The notes below the pieces were generated by a model. It ran no database searches. It was not told the origin of the DNA and was given only the letters and a program-made list of their open reading frames with translations. A DNA stretch of 64,000 nt from DALYLB01 sp033763135 (lineage in GTDB: Bacteria; Acidobacteriota; Blastocatellia; RBC074), in the NCBI GenBank assembly GCA_033763135.1, contig JANRKY010000221.1, positions 1 to 64,000 on the forward strand. The letters run 5' to 3'. Below are positions 34,798 to 47,432 of this stretch, piece after piece; positions within the stretch are counted from its first letter, which is position 1, and the number at the start of each line of letters is the position of its first letter. A program made the translations under genes and the position numbers.

Positions 34798-36237
34798 TCA
34801 GCCCTCGATCATCATCTTCTCTTTCGATCGGTCGCGCCGCGCAACGCCGCTTCGCCGCGCCGCTTCCTCGACCGCCTTGGCCACCAGCGGCGCCACCTGG
34901 CGATTGAAGACCGACGGAATGATATGCTCCGGATGCAGTTCGTCCGCCGGAATCACCGAGGCGATCGCGTGCGCCGCCGCCAGTTTCATGTCTTCATTGA
35001 TGTCCGTCGCGCGACAATCGAGCGCTCCCCGAAAGATCCCCGGAAAACAGAGCACGTTGTTGATCTGATTCGGATAGTCCGACCGCCCCGTCGCCATGAC
35101 CTTCACGTGCGGCCAGGCCTCTTCCGGCATGATCTCCGGCGTCGGATTCGCCAGCGCGAAGACGATCGGATCCCGCCCCATCTTCTTCAGCGACTCCACC
35201 TTCAACGCCCCCGGCCCCGACACGCCCAGAAACAGATCCGCCCCCTCGATCACCTCATCGAGCGATCCCCGCAGGTTCTCCGGATTCGTATTCTCCGCAT
35301 ACCACGCCTTCGCCGAATCCATCTCCTCCGTCCGCCCGCGATAGATCGCTCCCGCCAGATCGCACCCGATGATGTTGCGCGCCCCCGCGCGAAGCAGCAT
35401 CTTCGTGCAGGCCGTTCCCGCCGCCCCGATCCCGACCACCACGATCTTGATCTCTTCCAGCTTCTTCTCGACGATCTTCAACGCATTCAGCGCCGCCGCC
35501 AGCACCACGACCGCCGTCCCATGCTGATCATCGTGGAAAACCGGAATGTCCAGCTCCCGCTTCAGCCGCGCCTCCACCTCGAAACATCGCGGCGCCCCGA
35601 TATCCTCCAGATTAATCCCGCCAAACGCCGGCGCTATCGCCTTCACCGTCCGCACGATCTCATCCACATCCTTCGTGTCCAGACAGATCGGAAACGCATC
35701 GATCCCCGCAAATTCCTTGAAGAGCATCGCCTTGCCCTCCATCACCGGCATCGCCGCGTACGGCCCGATGTCTCCCAGCCCCAACACCGCCGTCCCATCC
35801 GTCACCACCGCAATGCAGTTCCGCTTGATCGTCAGGTTGTAGACCTTCTCCGGGTCCTTGTAAATCGCCGTGCAGACCCGCGCCACCCCCGGCGTATAGG
35901 CCATCGACAGATCCGACCGGTTCTGCAGCGGCCGCTTGTTCCGAATCTCGATCTTTCCTCCCAGATGCCGCAGAAACGTCCGGTCCGACACATTGATCAC
36001 CGTCACATCCGGCGTCCCCGCCACCGCCTCCACGATCGCCTCGGCATGCCGGTCGTCTCCGCAAGCCACCGTGATGTCCCGCATCAGGTGATGCGCCCCG
36101 ACCTCCACGATGTCCACCGCCCCAATGTTTCCCCCCGCCTCTCCAATCGCCGACGTCACATGCCCCAGCATCCCCGGCCGATTCGCCAGCTTCAAACGCA
36201 ACGTGATGCTATATCCCTCGCTCGGTGTGGCGCTCAT
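34798..36237 (-). CDS. NAD-type malic enzyme with N-terminal ACT domain
   Basis: This 479-residue enzyme oxidatively decarboxylates malate to pyruvate. Residues about 8-85 form an ACT-like regulatory domain (ITLRLKLANRPGMLGHVTSA). The catalytic part begins KRPLQNRSDLSMAYTPGVAR. It contains DGTAVLGLGDIGPYAAMPVM, the metal site FHDDQHGTAVVVLAAALNAL, the dinucleotide fold VVVGIGAAGTACTKMLLRAG, and FALANPTPEIMPEEA. The short bacterial form normally ends near 390-430 residues; the extra length here is the ACT domain, which probably gives allosteric control. It is a single gene divergent from the CHAT gene. Confidence 0.94.
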   Translation of the reverse strand: MSATPSEGYSITLRLKLANRPGMLGHVTSAIGEAGGNIGAVDIVEVGAHHLMRDITVACGDDRHAEAIVEAVAGTPDVTVINVSDRTFLRHLGGKIEIRNKRPLQNRSDLSMAYTPGVARVCTAIYKDPEKVYNLTIKRNCIAVVTDGTAVLGLGDIGPYAAMPVMEGKAMLFKEFAGIDAFPICLDTKDVDEIVRTVKAIAPAFGGINLEDIGAPRCFEVEARLKRELDIPVFHDDQHGTAVVVLAAALNALKIVEKKLEEIKIVVVGIGAAGTACTKMLLRAGARNIIGCDLAGAIYRGRTEEMDSAKAWYAENTNPENLRGSLDEVIEGADLFLGVSGPGALKVESLKKMGRDPIVFALANPTPEIMPEEAWPHVKVMATGRSDYPNQINNVLCFPGIFRGALDCRATDINEDMKLAAAHAIASVIPADELHPEHIIPSVFNRQVAPLVAKAVEEAARRSGVARRDRSKEKMMIEG

Positions 36238-36574
36238 CTCTTTCTATACTCCTGTATGATTACGGATCTCTACGTATTGATTCCGCTCGCAACTCGACGA
36301 CAATGATCCCGGATTGGGTAAAGAGACAGAGCATAGCCCAACCACCCCAGCCAGGCAAGAACCCGCCCTGGCCTCTCCGGATCGTCTCCGGCAATCCGGC
36401 CGCAGCCCCCGAACGCGGCCTGCAGACGATGTAGGCGCTAATGAAAGTCTTGAAAGATTCATCCGACATGTAGTCCTCTGGATTACATTAAATTATTTAG
36501 AAAAAGAGGCGCATGGAGAGTATGGTGCACATGTTAAACTGATTGCCGTTAACCCTGTGCCCACGCGATTAACG
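36238..36574. other. 337-bp divergent region, malic enzyme / CHAT gene
   Basis: This is A/T-richer around 36470-36560 (GATTACATTAAATTATTTAG). It must contain the promoters of both genes. The frame of the CHAT gene is open through most of it, but the predicted residues are not signal-like until 36575. I see no repeat family here and no certain -35/-10. Confidence 0.5.
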
Positions 36575-39500
36575 ATGGATATCCGTCCGTCGGAAACAAG
36601 TTCGATCAGAAGACAAAGAGAAATGAGAGCAAGTATCCCTCACATAATGGCGTTTCTCATTGCCTTGATGCTGATCCCTGCAGTAATGGTGCTGGAGGAG
36701 TTCGGGGCGGCGGCGCGAAGCGTGTCCGAAACGCCCGTGTCCGCGACGCCGATTGTCTATGGACAACCGATTGAGCGCGAGATCGCCGGCGACCAACTTC
36801 ACGAATTCACCCTGCAACTGACGCCGAATCAATTTGCCCGCATCGAAGTCCTGCAATTGGGCATCGACGCTGTCGTCGAGGTATTCAAGCCGTCGGACAA
36901 GGGGCCTGAGATGATCGACACGTACTCGGGCCCGATGGGAAAAGAGACGATCATCCTCGCCGCGCAACAGGGCGGGGAGTACAAGATCAGAATCTCGGTG
37001 CAACAGAAGACGCCCCTCCCGGGCCGATTTCGGATTGAGATGATCGCCTTTCACGAGGTGCGCGCGGAAGACGCGCGGCTGATTGCGGGGCAGGAGGCAT
37101 ATGTCCTTGGGTTGAAGATGATTTTCGGCGACGCCAACGCCAGGTTGCGGGCGGTGGATCTGATGAAGTCGGCCCTGGGCAACTGGCTGGCGGCGAACGA
37201 ACCGGAGCTGGCGCTTCAGGTGATCCCGCTGCTCGGTCTTGGCCAGCTCAATCTCGGCTATCTCGCGGACGCGGAGGCGACCTGTCGGATGGGCGTGGAA
37301 CGAGCCCGTGCGCTGCGGAACCCGATCTGGGAGGCCTCCTCGATCAAGGGAATCGCCGATGTGAAGTATCAGGCGGGCCAGTTGCGGGAAGCCATCGAGT
37401 ACTATCAGGAATATCTGCGAATCGGCCGCCCGCTCGGCGACCGAAAATCGGAAGCGAGCGTGCTCAGCAAGATCGCGAAGATTCACGAATATCTCGGCGA
37501 TACGCAGCTGGCCCTCAAGACCTATCAGGAGGCCCTGCCCGTGGCGCGGGACTATCGGTACGCGCGCGTCGAAGCCGCCACCTTGAGCAAGATGGGGGAC
37601 GTCTATTTCGGAATCGGCGAGTACCAGGAAGCCCTCAGGCATTTCAATCTCTCGCTGCCCATCAGTCGGCGCGAAAAGGACCGCACGGCCGAAGCCCAGA
37701 CGCTCAACGCCCTCGGGAAAGTCTATGACGCGATCGATGAGGATCGCGAAGCCATGGACTATTATCAGCGCGCCTTCGACCAGGCGCAGACTGTCCGCAA
37801 CAACGGTTTGATCGCCCAGGCGCTGACCAGCATCGGAAAATTGGAGATCAAGCTCGGGCAATATGGTCCGGCGGAAGGCCACCTTCAGCAAGCGCTCAAG
37901 CTCTGCCACGCACGCAACCTTCGCCTGGAGGAGGCGCCGATTCTGCTCAGCCTCGGCGAAATGCACGCCGCCCGCGGAGAAGAGGGGCCCGCCTTCGATC
38001 AATTTGAGGAGGCGCTCAAAGTCAGCCAGAAGGTGAGCGACCGCCAGCGCGAGATGGCCTCGCTGAACCAGCTCGGAGCCATCTATCGAAAGCGGGGGCA
38101 GCGGCAGCTCGCGGTCGATTTCTTCACCCGCGCGCTCGCGCTCAGCCGGGAGATCGGCGACCGCTTGAATGAAGCGCAGACCCTCTATCAGTTCGCCGCG
38201 CTCTATAACGAGGCAGGGAATCTGATCGAGGCCCGACAGAAGATCGAAGAAGCGATCAAGATCATCGAGCAGCTTCGCACCAATTTCAGCAGCCGGGAGA
38301 TGCGCGCTTCCTATTTCGGGACGGTCCAGAATTTCTACAAACTCCGGATCGACGCGCTGATGCAGATGAGCCGGGAACAGGGCGATGCCCATATGATGGA
38401 GGCGTTCACCGCCAGCGAGATGGCGCGCGCGCGCGGCATGCTCGACGTGATCTCGGACGCAAAGGTCGGCGGCGGCGCGGGAATCCCTCCCGAGGTGCTG
38501 AAGCGCCGCAATCTGCTGCAGAACGAGCTCCTCACCAAGACCCGGCGCCTGATCGACCTGCAAAGCAGCAAGACCGACACCCGAACCACCTCGATGCTCT
38601 CTCTGGAGATCACCGCGATCGAGAACGAACTCCACGCCCTCGAAGCCTCGATCTACGACAGCAACCCCGCCTACAAGGCAATGGAGCAGCCCCAGCCGCT
38701 GAAACTGGACGAAATCCAGACACAGATCCTGGGGGAGAATACCCTCCTGCTCGAGTATTCGCTCGGCGAACGACAGAGCTATCTCTGGGTGGTGAGCCGA
38801 AACGCCCTGCGCGCCTATCCGCTCGGGCCGAAAAATGAGATCGAGGAGGATGCGCAAAAGCTCCATGGGCTGCTCTCGATGCGCCCCTCCCCGGATCGGG
38901 AGCAGCGACAGGCCACCCTCGACGAATATTTTCGTCTGGCGACCGGGCTGAGCCGAAAGCTCTTCGGCCCCATCGCCCACGAACTGCGCAATCAGCGATT
39001 GATGATCGTCAGCGAGGGCGCGCTTCAGTACCTCTCGTTCGGAGCACTCGCGGCCCCACAGCGCGCCGCCGCGAAAGCCTCCTCGGGCGCCCCTGAATTC
39101 ACCCCGCTGATGGCGCACCATCAGGTGGTGGGGCTCCCGTCGGCCACGACTCTCGCCTATATGCGGCGCCAACTGGCCGGACGCGCGCGCGCGCCTTATG
39201 AGATGGCCGTCTTCGCCGATCCGGTCTTCGGCAAATACGATCCTCGCGTCAACAATCCCCTCGCCCGCGCATCGACGCTCCCCAGGAGCAATGCCACTTT
39301 GGAGCGAAGCGCCTTTCTTTCCGACGAAACCTCCAAAAATCGAGGGGCAGGCTCCGCGCCGGAGGCGGAAACAGTCTCCAAATCGCCCGTCCCGGAACGG
39401 CGAACCCACGTCATCTCGCGGTTGATCTATTCGCGAGACGAGGCCGACGGCATTCTCAAACTGGCGCCGAAAAATCGCACCATGCGCGCCCTCGACTTTC

Positions 39501-39994
39501 GCGCCAATCGGGATCTGGTCATGAGCGGAGAGCTGAAAAACTATCGGATTCTCCACTTCGCCACCCACGGCTATCTGTATGATCAACGTCCGGACTTCAC
39601 CGGCCTGATCTTCTCGACCATCAATGAGAGCGGACAATCGATCGAGGGCTTTCTCCCGGTGGATAAGATCTCCAACCTCCATCTGGGCGCCGATCTGGTC
39701 GTCCTGAGCTCCTGTCAATCCGCCATCGGCAAGCAATTCCGGGGCGAAGGCATTCAGGGGCTGACCCGCGGTTTCATGCACGCGGGCGCGCCGCGTGTCG
39801 TGGCCACCTTGTGGAAAGTCAATGACGCCGCCACCGCCAACCTCATGAAGCATTTCTATCAGAATATGCTCGGCGAACGAAAACTCCCCGCCGCCGCCGC
39901 CCTGCGACAGGCGCAACTCGCAATGTGGCAGGATCCGAGATGGAACTCCCCCTATTACTGGGCGGCATTTGTTTTACAGGGCGATATCGAATAG
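36575..39994 (+). CDS. Exported TPR-CHAT caspase-like protein
   Basis: About 1139 residues. A signal or anchor segment (PHIMAFLIALMLIPAVMVL, about 21-39) is followed by a beta-rich pre-peptidase-like domain (about 55-160). Next come about ten TPR units, roughly residues 200-590 (for example ASVLSKIAKIHEYLGDTQLA, LKTYQEALPVARDYRYARVE), a coiled linker, and a C-terminal CHAT domain (about 700-1139). The caspase-type dyad is intact: H998 in LHFATHGYLY and C1047 in LSSCQSAIG. CHAT proteases act in signalling and defence; family members in Acidobacteria often stand beside ECF sigma factors, as here. The start is uncertain: ATG 36575 or 36623, neither with a strong ribosome site. Confidence 0.88.
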   Translation: MDIRPSETSSIRRQREMRASIPHIMAFLIALMLIPAVMVLEEFGAAARSVSETPVSATPIVYGQPIEREIAGDQLHEFTLQLTPNQFARIEVLQLGIDAVVEVFKPSDKGPEMIDTYSGPMGKETIILAAQQGGEYKIRISVQQKTPLPGRFRIEMIAFHEVRAEDARLIAGQEAYVLGLKMIFGDANARLRAVDLMKSALGNWLAANEPELALQVIPLLGLGQLNLGYLADAEATCRMGVERARALRNPIWEASSIKGIADVKYQAGQLREAIEYYQEYLRIGRPLGDRKSEASVLSKIAKIHEYLGDTQLALKTYQEALPVARDYRYARVEAATLSKMGDVYFGIGEYQEALRHFNLSLPISRREKDRTAEAQTLNALGKVYDAIDEDREAMDYYQRAFDQAQTVRNNGLIAQALTSIGKLEIKLGQYGPAEGHLQQALKLCHARNLRLEEAPILLSLGEMHAARGEEGPAFDQFEEALKVSQKVSDRQREMASLNQLGAIYRKRGQRQLAVDFFTRALALSREIGDRLNEAQTLYQFAALYNEAGNLIEARQKIEEAIKIIEQLRTNFSSREMRASYFGTVQNFYKLRIDALMQMSREQGDAHMMEAFTASEMARARGMLDVISDAKVGGGAGIPPEVLKRRNLLQNELLTKTRRLIDLQSSKTDTRTTSMLSLEITAIENELHALEASIYDSNPAYKAMEQPQPLKLDEIQTQILGENTLLLEYSLGERQSYLWVVSRNALRAYPLGPKNEIEEDAQKLHGLLSMRPSPDREQRQATLDEYFRLATGLSRKLFGPIAHELRNQRLMIVSEGALQYLSFGALAAPQRAAAKASSGAPEFTPLMAHHQVVGLPSATTLAYMRRQLAGRARAPYEMAVFADPVFGKYDPRVNNPLARASTLPRSNATLERSAFLSDETSKNRGAGSAPEAETVSKSPVPERRTHVISRLIYSRDEADGILKLAPKNRTMRALDFRANRDLVMSGELKNYRILHFATHGYLYDQRPDFTGLIFSTINESGQSIEGFLPVDKISNLHLGADLVVLSSCQSAIGKQFRGEGIQGLTRGFMHAGAPRVVATLWKVNDAATANLMKHFYQNMLGERKLPAAAALRQAQLAMWQDPRWNSPYYWAAFVLQGDIE

Positions 39995-40188
39995 ATTTAC
40001 GCAGGTCCAGACTCCCTGAACGATTCGCGCGGCGAAAATCACCCCTGTCTCCGCGCTCCCCTGCTCGACGTTAATTTGGATGCCCGCATCCGCGAACCGC
40101 CGACTTGCGCGTTCGTGACCATCGGCATGTATCAGGTGTATGAGGAATCAATCTCGTGTCCCCTTCCTCCCCCTTTTCCTGGAGATTG

Positions 40189-40905
40189 ATGGGAATGGCT
40201 TTACGAATCGAGAGAGTCAGCATTGAAAACGATCTCGGAGGAGATCCCGCCCAGTTTGGCATCCTCGGACAAGGACTGTCCGACGGACCGCCCGACCATG
40301 ACGGATCCGGCGCGAAGGGAAAACGAAGGACGCATAAAGGATGGGTCCTGAGCCCGCAGGCCTTTGACCGGCTTCTCTCCGCCTTCCACGACGACCGCGA
40401 ACGCGCCGGCGAAGAGTATGAAAAACTGCGCCGGGTTCTCGTCACCTTCTTCGACTGGCGCGGTTGCCGCTCTCCCGAAGAACTCGCCGACGAGACCTTC
40501 AACCGCGTCGCCCGACGGCTGGAAGAGGGCGAGGTCGTTCGCAACGTCGCCGACTATTGCCACGGCGTCGCCCGGCGCCTCGTCTTCGAAGCCATCCCGG
40601 CACAAAACAAGCTCCAGGACGATCCCGACGATTTTCAGCACATCAGCGCCAAGATCGAAGACCCGGACGAACTTCAGGATCGAGAACGCCGCTATGCCGC
40701 CTTCGAGCGCTGTCTGGGAAAACTCTCCGACGAAGACCGCGCCCTCGTCATCGGCTATTACCAGACCGAGAAACGGGCCAAAATCGACAATCGCGTCGCC
40801 ATCGCCCAATCTCTGGGCGTCAATCTCAACAGTCTTCGCGTTCGCGTCCACCGCATCCGCGCCAAACTCGAAGACTGCATCACCAATTGTCTTGGAACCT
40901 GCTGA
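40189..40905 (+). CDS. ECF-type RNA polymerase sigma factor
   Basis: About 238 residues. An N-terminal extension of about 50 polar residues (GGDPAQFGILGQGLSDGPPD) precedes sigma region 2 (FFDWRGCRSPEELADETFNR, VARRLEEGEVVRNVADYCHG). A linker with many acidic residues follows (QDDPDDFQHISAKIEDPDEL), then region 4 (CLGKLSDEDRALVIGYYQTE, VAIAQSLGVNLNSLRVRVHR). This subgroup is common in Acidobacteria. I prefer ATG 40189, with GGAG four bases upstream; ATG 40195 would give better spacing and shifts the start by two codons. It lies 194 bp after the CHAT gene and upstream of a membrane anti-sigma-like protein, so the three probably form one signalling locus. Confidence 0.87.
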   Translation: MGMALRIERVSIENDLGGDPAQFGILGQGLSDGPPDHDGSGAKGKRRTHKGWVLSPQAFDRLLSAFHDDRERAGEEYEKLRRVLVTFFDWRGCRSPEELADETFNRVARRLEEGEVVRNVADYCHGVARRLVFEAIPAQNKLQDDPDDFQHISAKIEDPDELQDRERRYAAFERCLGKLSDEDRALVIGYYQTEKRAKIDNRVAIAQSLGVNLNSLRVRVHRIRAKLEDCITNCLGTC

Positions 40906-40993
40906 ACAGGCGCCCTCGTCATGGACAAATTTCGCAATGGCTGTTTTTTCCTATAAAAAATAGGTAATAGATCCCGGGGCCCCCCACTCTATA

Positions 40994-41185
40994 GTGCCAG
41001 AGCAATTTTCAGCGAACCGTATTCCATTCGAATCGGAAGCCCTGGCCATAGAGATGAATGACGGATTGATAATTGTCTCGTTGCCCATCGCACTGCAGGC
41101 AAGAGCTTGTGAATCTCCTGTAACGATTTTTGAGACAATTACAAAGGACAGTACCCCACACGAAGAACAGGTGGTGGTGGTGTGA
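40994..41185 (+). CDS. Possible small ORF overlapping the anti-sigma-like gene
   Basis: A 63-codon frame (GTG start; an internal ATG at 41053 would give 43 residues, beginning NDGLIIVSLPIALQARACES). Its stop overlaps the GTG start of the next gene as GTGA. That geometry is typical of translational coupling, but the peptide matches nothing I know and no clear ribosome site precedes either start. It could be a leader peptide, a short regulator, or chance. Confidence 0.3.
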   Translation: MPEQFSANRIPFESEALAIEMNDGLIIVSLPIALQARACESPVTIFETITKDSTPHEEQVVVV

Positions 41186-42216
41186 ACACAGTGAAAAGCA
41201 AAAACAAAGACGAACAATCCATCAATAGCTACCTTCTTGGGCAAGGGACAGAAGAGGAGCAGAAGTCGATCGAGGATCGATATTTTCGCGATGCGGACTT
41301 CTATGAACAGATCCTCGCGCAGGAAGACGAGTTGATTCACGACTATCTCAAGGAGAGCCTCTCTCCTTCCAAAAAGGCCCTCTTCGAGAAGCATTTTCTC
41401 CATTCGGAGCGCCGGCGGCAGAAGTTTCTCTTCGTGAAGAGCCTGATCAACTATGCCGATGAGCATTCCATGCCGCAGACGACGGCCGCGGCCGCGGAGT
41501 CTCGCCTGAGCCGCTGGCTCGACGCATTCAGGGCGATGCTCACGCCGCCGATGATCGCGATGGCATCGGCCGCGCTGCTGCTCATCACGCTGTCGACGGC
41601 GTTTCTCTCCTACAAGTATCGGGATGCCCGTCCGACAACGGGCGATGTGGCGACCGTGAAGCCCCTGGAGATCGCGCCCGTGACGCCGCCTCCAATCGCC
41701 CCGCAACCGCAGGCCTCCGCGCAACCCGCGACGCCCGCGAGTCCGGTCCAACGTCAGACAAGGCCCGATTCGGGCGCAGCCGCCCGGAAGAACGCCCCGT
41801 CCTCCGGCGGCGAAGAAGCGAACGGGGCCGGCAGCCTGACCGCCTCCATCCCCGCCTTCGTGTTCAGCTCTTTCGTCGCTCGCGACAATGACCTGCTGAC
41901 CCCGGGATCGGCGATCTATCCCGTCCATTTCGCCGCCGACACGCCGGTGATTCAGATGAATGCGAACCTGCCGGACAACGTCGACCCGACGGGCTCCGCA
42001 AGCTACGAGGTCGTCATCAGCACAATCGAAGGGCGCGAAGTCTTCCGACTCGTGCACGTCAAACCCGTCGTCACCCCGAAAGGCCCCGTGATTCGGTTTC
42101 CGATTCACACCGCCCTCCTCGAAGACGGCGATTACGCTCTCCACGTCAATTCGCCCGATTCCACCGGCAGAATGAAGCCGGTCAGCGAAATGTTCTTCAG
42201 CGCGAAGCGGTTCTGA
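41182..42216 (+). CDS. Membrane anti-sigma-like protein
   Basis: About 344 residues. The N-terminal cytoplasmic part (1-110) is helical and charged: SINSYLLGQGTEEEQKSIED, then ALFEKHFLHSERRRQKFLFV, resembling the anti-sigma domains that pair with acidobacterial ECF factors. No zinc HxxxCxxC motif is present. One transmembrane helix lies at about 128-147 (MIAMASAALLLITLSTAFLS). A Pro/Ala-rich linker follows (PVTPPPIAPQPQASAQPATP), then a beta-rich external domain (ASYEVVISTIEGREVFRLVH). The start is GTG at 41182 or GTG 41191. It probably holds the ECF factor at the membrane and may sense an envelope signal, perhaps through the CHAT protease. Confidence 0.75.
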   Translation: MNTVKSKNKDEQSINSYLLGQGTEEEQKSIEDRYFRDADFYEQILAQEDELIHDYLKESLSPSKKALFEKHFLHSERRRQKFLFVKSLINYADEHSMPQTTAAAAESRLSRWLDAFRAMLTPPMIAMASAALLLITLSTAFLSYKYRDARPTTGDVATVKPLEIAPVTPPPIAPQPQASAQPATPASPVQRQTRPDSGAAARKNAPSSGGEEANGAGSLTASIPAFVFSSFVARDNDLLTPGSAIYPVHFAADTPVIQMNANLPDNVDPTGSASYEVVISTIEGREVFRLVHVKPVVTPKGPVIRFPIHTALLEDGDYALHVNSPDSTGRMKPVSEMFFSAKRF

Positions 42217-42945
42217 CGCCGCGCCCCGAAACGACTCGCCCTCGCCACACTGAAAAGAGGCCCGGATCCAACCGATCCGGGCCTCTCCTCGTTCTCCTTC
42301 TCCCCGCTTCTCTTCCAATAAAAAACGCCGCGTCTCCAATAATCGAGAAAAAACGTGGCCGCCGCAATTTTCTTTCGTAACGTTTCAGAAACATTCCCAC
42401 ATAAGGTAGGACAGAAGCTCCTCGGAGCGCCTGTTCGAGTATGGCTCTTGAAACCAGGATTCGGTGACGGGGAGTATGGCATTCGCGACCCCTGTAATGC
42501 CGGTGACGTGGAGGGTTCAGGAGATATATTTCATAGAGAGAACGAATCTGGAATTGTCAGGCAACGCCGACATGACAGGATAAATCGTCTGCATCAATAA
42601 CCCCTCATTTTTCAGGACGGGGAACCGATTTGCGAGTGCGTTGGGTGTTTTTGTCAGTGCCCGGGTTTTCTGCGCTGGCAATGGGAGGTTCGCCCGGGAA
42701 GCGTGAAAGCGCTCCTGGGATGAACAGGTCGCAATAGGTTCCCCGATTATTTTCCTTCTCAGCCAATCCATCCGGTTGTCCTTCTCCCTCCTTGCGAATC
42801 CGTGGGATCTTCGGCAAAATCCGGGGAATTCGGAATCCATGAAAAAATAATCAGTGTTGGCGTCTCCTCTTCCTGCGTCCCGTCCTCCGCGTAAGCGGCA
42901 GCGAGGCAGAGCAGGAAGGCGGGAAGCGACCGGGAGGCCTGAAGC
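42217..42945. other. 729-bp non-coding or decayed region
   Basis: After the terminator at 42256-42286 this is the longest stretch without a supported gene. Frames on both strands (81 codons from 42355 rightward; longer ones leftward) show no recognisable protein and no good ribosome site. GTAACG followed by the palindrome GTTTCAGAAAC (42382-42392) resembles a regulatory site. Decayed gene remains or an untranslated RNA are both possible. Confidence 0.5.
42256..42286 (+). terminator. Strong hairpin terminator after the anti-sigma-like gene
   Basis: AGAGGCCCGGATC (42256-42268) and its exact complement (42274-42286) form a 13-bp stem with a 5-nt loop, 39 bp after the stop. The trailing sequence is pyrimidine-rich but lacks a T-run. 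Confidence 0.75.
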
Positions 42946-43905
42946 ATGCAGAAGCGAATGACGGGCAATTTCTCCAGATGGAGAGATGGAATGCTGATCC
43001 TGGTGTTGTTGCTGGCGGGAGGGACGGGAGAGGCGCAAAAGGCCGAGGCGATTCTGGGTCGGTGGGACCTGACGGTTCTCGGCACGGACGCGCCCTACAG
43101 TTCCTGGCTGGAAGTCACGCGTGAAGGCGGGAAGCTTTCGGGGCGCTTTGTGGGCCGGTTCGGAAGCGCACGGCCGATTCAGAAGATCGAGTTCAAGGAC
43201 GGCGCGCTGAATTTCAGCCTGCCCCGGCAGTATGAAAACATGAAGGTCGATCTGGTCTTCGCCGGCACGCTCGCCGGCGGGAAGCTCGCGGGAACGACCA
43301 ATGGCGAAGACGGCGCGACCTTGAAATGGACGGGCGTTCGGGCGCCGGCGCTCCCTCCGGCCGCGAATCCCCAATGGGGCGCGCCGATTCAGCTCTTCAA
43401 CGGCAGGGACCTATCGGGCTGGCGACTCCGCGCCGAGAAGGCCCGGGGATGCTGGAGCGTCGAAGAGGGGACGATGACCAACAGCCGCGGCTGCGTGGAC
43501 ATCATGACCGAAGAGAAATTCTCGGACTTCAAGCTGAGCCTGGAGTTCAAGCTCGTCGAGAACAGCAACAGCGGGATCTATCTTCGCGGCCGCCACGAAG
43601 TGCAGGTTCTGGACGACGCCGGCAAGCCGGCCGAAAGCCACGGCATGGGCGGCCTCTATGGCTTTCTGACGCCGCTGACGAACGCCACGAAGAAGGCGGG
43701 CGAATGGCAGAAGGCCGAGATCACCCTGTTGGGAAGACAGCTGACCGTCGTCCTCAACGGACAAGTTCTCCTCGACAAACAGGAGATGCCCGGCATCACC
43801 GGCGGCGCGCTCGACAGCGACGAAGGGGCGCCCGGCCCGATCATGTTTCAGGGAGACCACGGAAAGGTCTGGTATCGCAACGTGATTCTGACGCCGCGGA
43901 AGTGA
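42946..43905 (+). CDS. Secreted DUF1080 (3-keto-disaccharide hydrolase-like) protein
   Basis: This 319-residue protein has a signal peptide (hydrophobic core MLILVLLLAGGTGEA). A small beta domain (about 36-130) begins GRWDLTVLGTDAPYSSWLEV. The C-terminal DUF1080 jelly roll (about 145-319) has PIQLFNGRDLSGWRLRAEKA, FKLVENSNSGIYLRGRHEVQ, GALDSDEGAPGPIMFQGDHG and KVWYRNVILTP. The family is concanavalin-like and acts on glycosides, including 3-keto sugars. GGAGG lies eight bases before the ATG. The next gene, a propeller-amidohydrolase, begins 91 bp downstream on the same strand and may be cotranscribed. Confidence 0.88.
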   Translation: MQKRMTGNFSRWRDGMLILVLLLAGGTGEAQKAEAILGRWDLTVLGTDAPYSSWLEVTREGGKLSGRFVGRFGSARPIQKIEFKDGALNFSLPRQYENMKVDLVFAGTLAGGKLAGTTNGEDGATLKWTGVRAPALPPAANPQWGAPIQLFNGRDLSGWRLRAEKARGCWSVEEGTMTNSRGCVDIMTEEKFSDFKLSLEFKLVENSNSGIYLRGRHEVQVLDDAGKPAESHGMGGLYGFLTPLTNATKKAGEWQKAEITLLGRQLTVVLNGQVLLDKQEMPGITGGALDSDEGAPGPIMFQGDHGKVWYRNVILTPRK

Positions 43906-43996
43906 GCCGAAACCGCTCCCTTCTCAGCGCGGTCCGAACAAGGACAACGATCCAATCATCCGCTCAGACAACGAACTTCATCCGGAGGAATCATCC

Positions 43997-47347
<3,351 letters not shown>

Positions 47348-47361
47348 AGATAGGCCTCAAG

Positions 47362-47415
47362 AAAAAACGGAACAAACGGAGCCAATGTATGTCCGGCTCC
47401 GTCTGTTCCGTTTTT
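47362..47415. terminator. Bidirectional rho-independent terminator
   Basis: AAAAAACGGAACAAACGGAGCC (47362-47383, given in part) pairs with GGCTCCGTCTGTTCCGTTTTT (47395-47415, given in part) across an 11-nt loop, with A- and T-runs at either end. It sits between the convergent amidohydrolase gene and the cytochrome operon and can serve both. Confidence 0.9.
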
Positions 47416-47432
47416 CTTCTTCCTCGTTTGTG

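Noticed and set aside
42517..43374. 285-codon minus-strand frame partly in the orphan region
   Set aside because: Most of it is antisense to the DUF1080 gene; the rest has no similarity or start signal.
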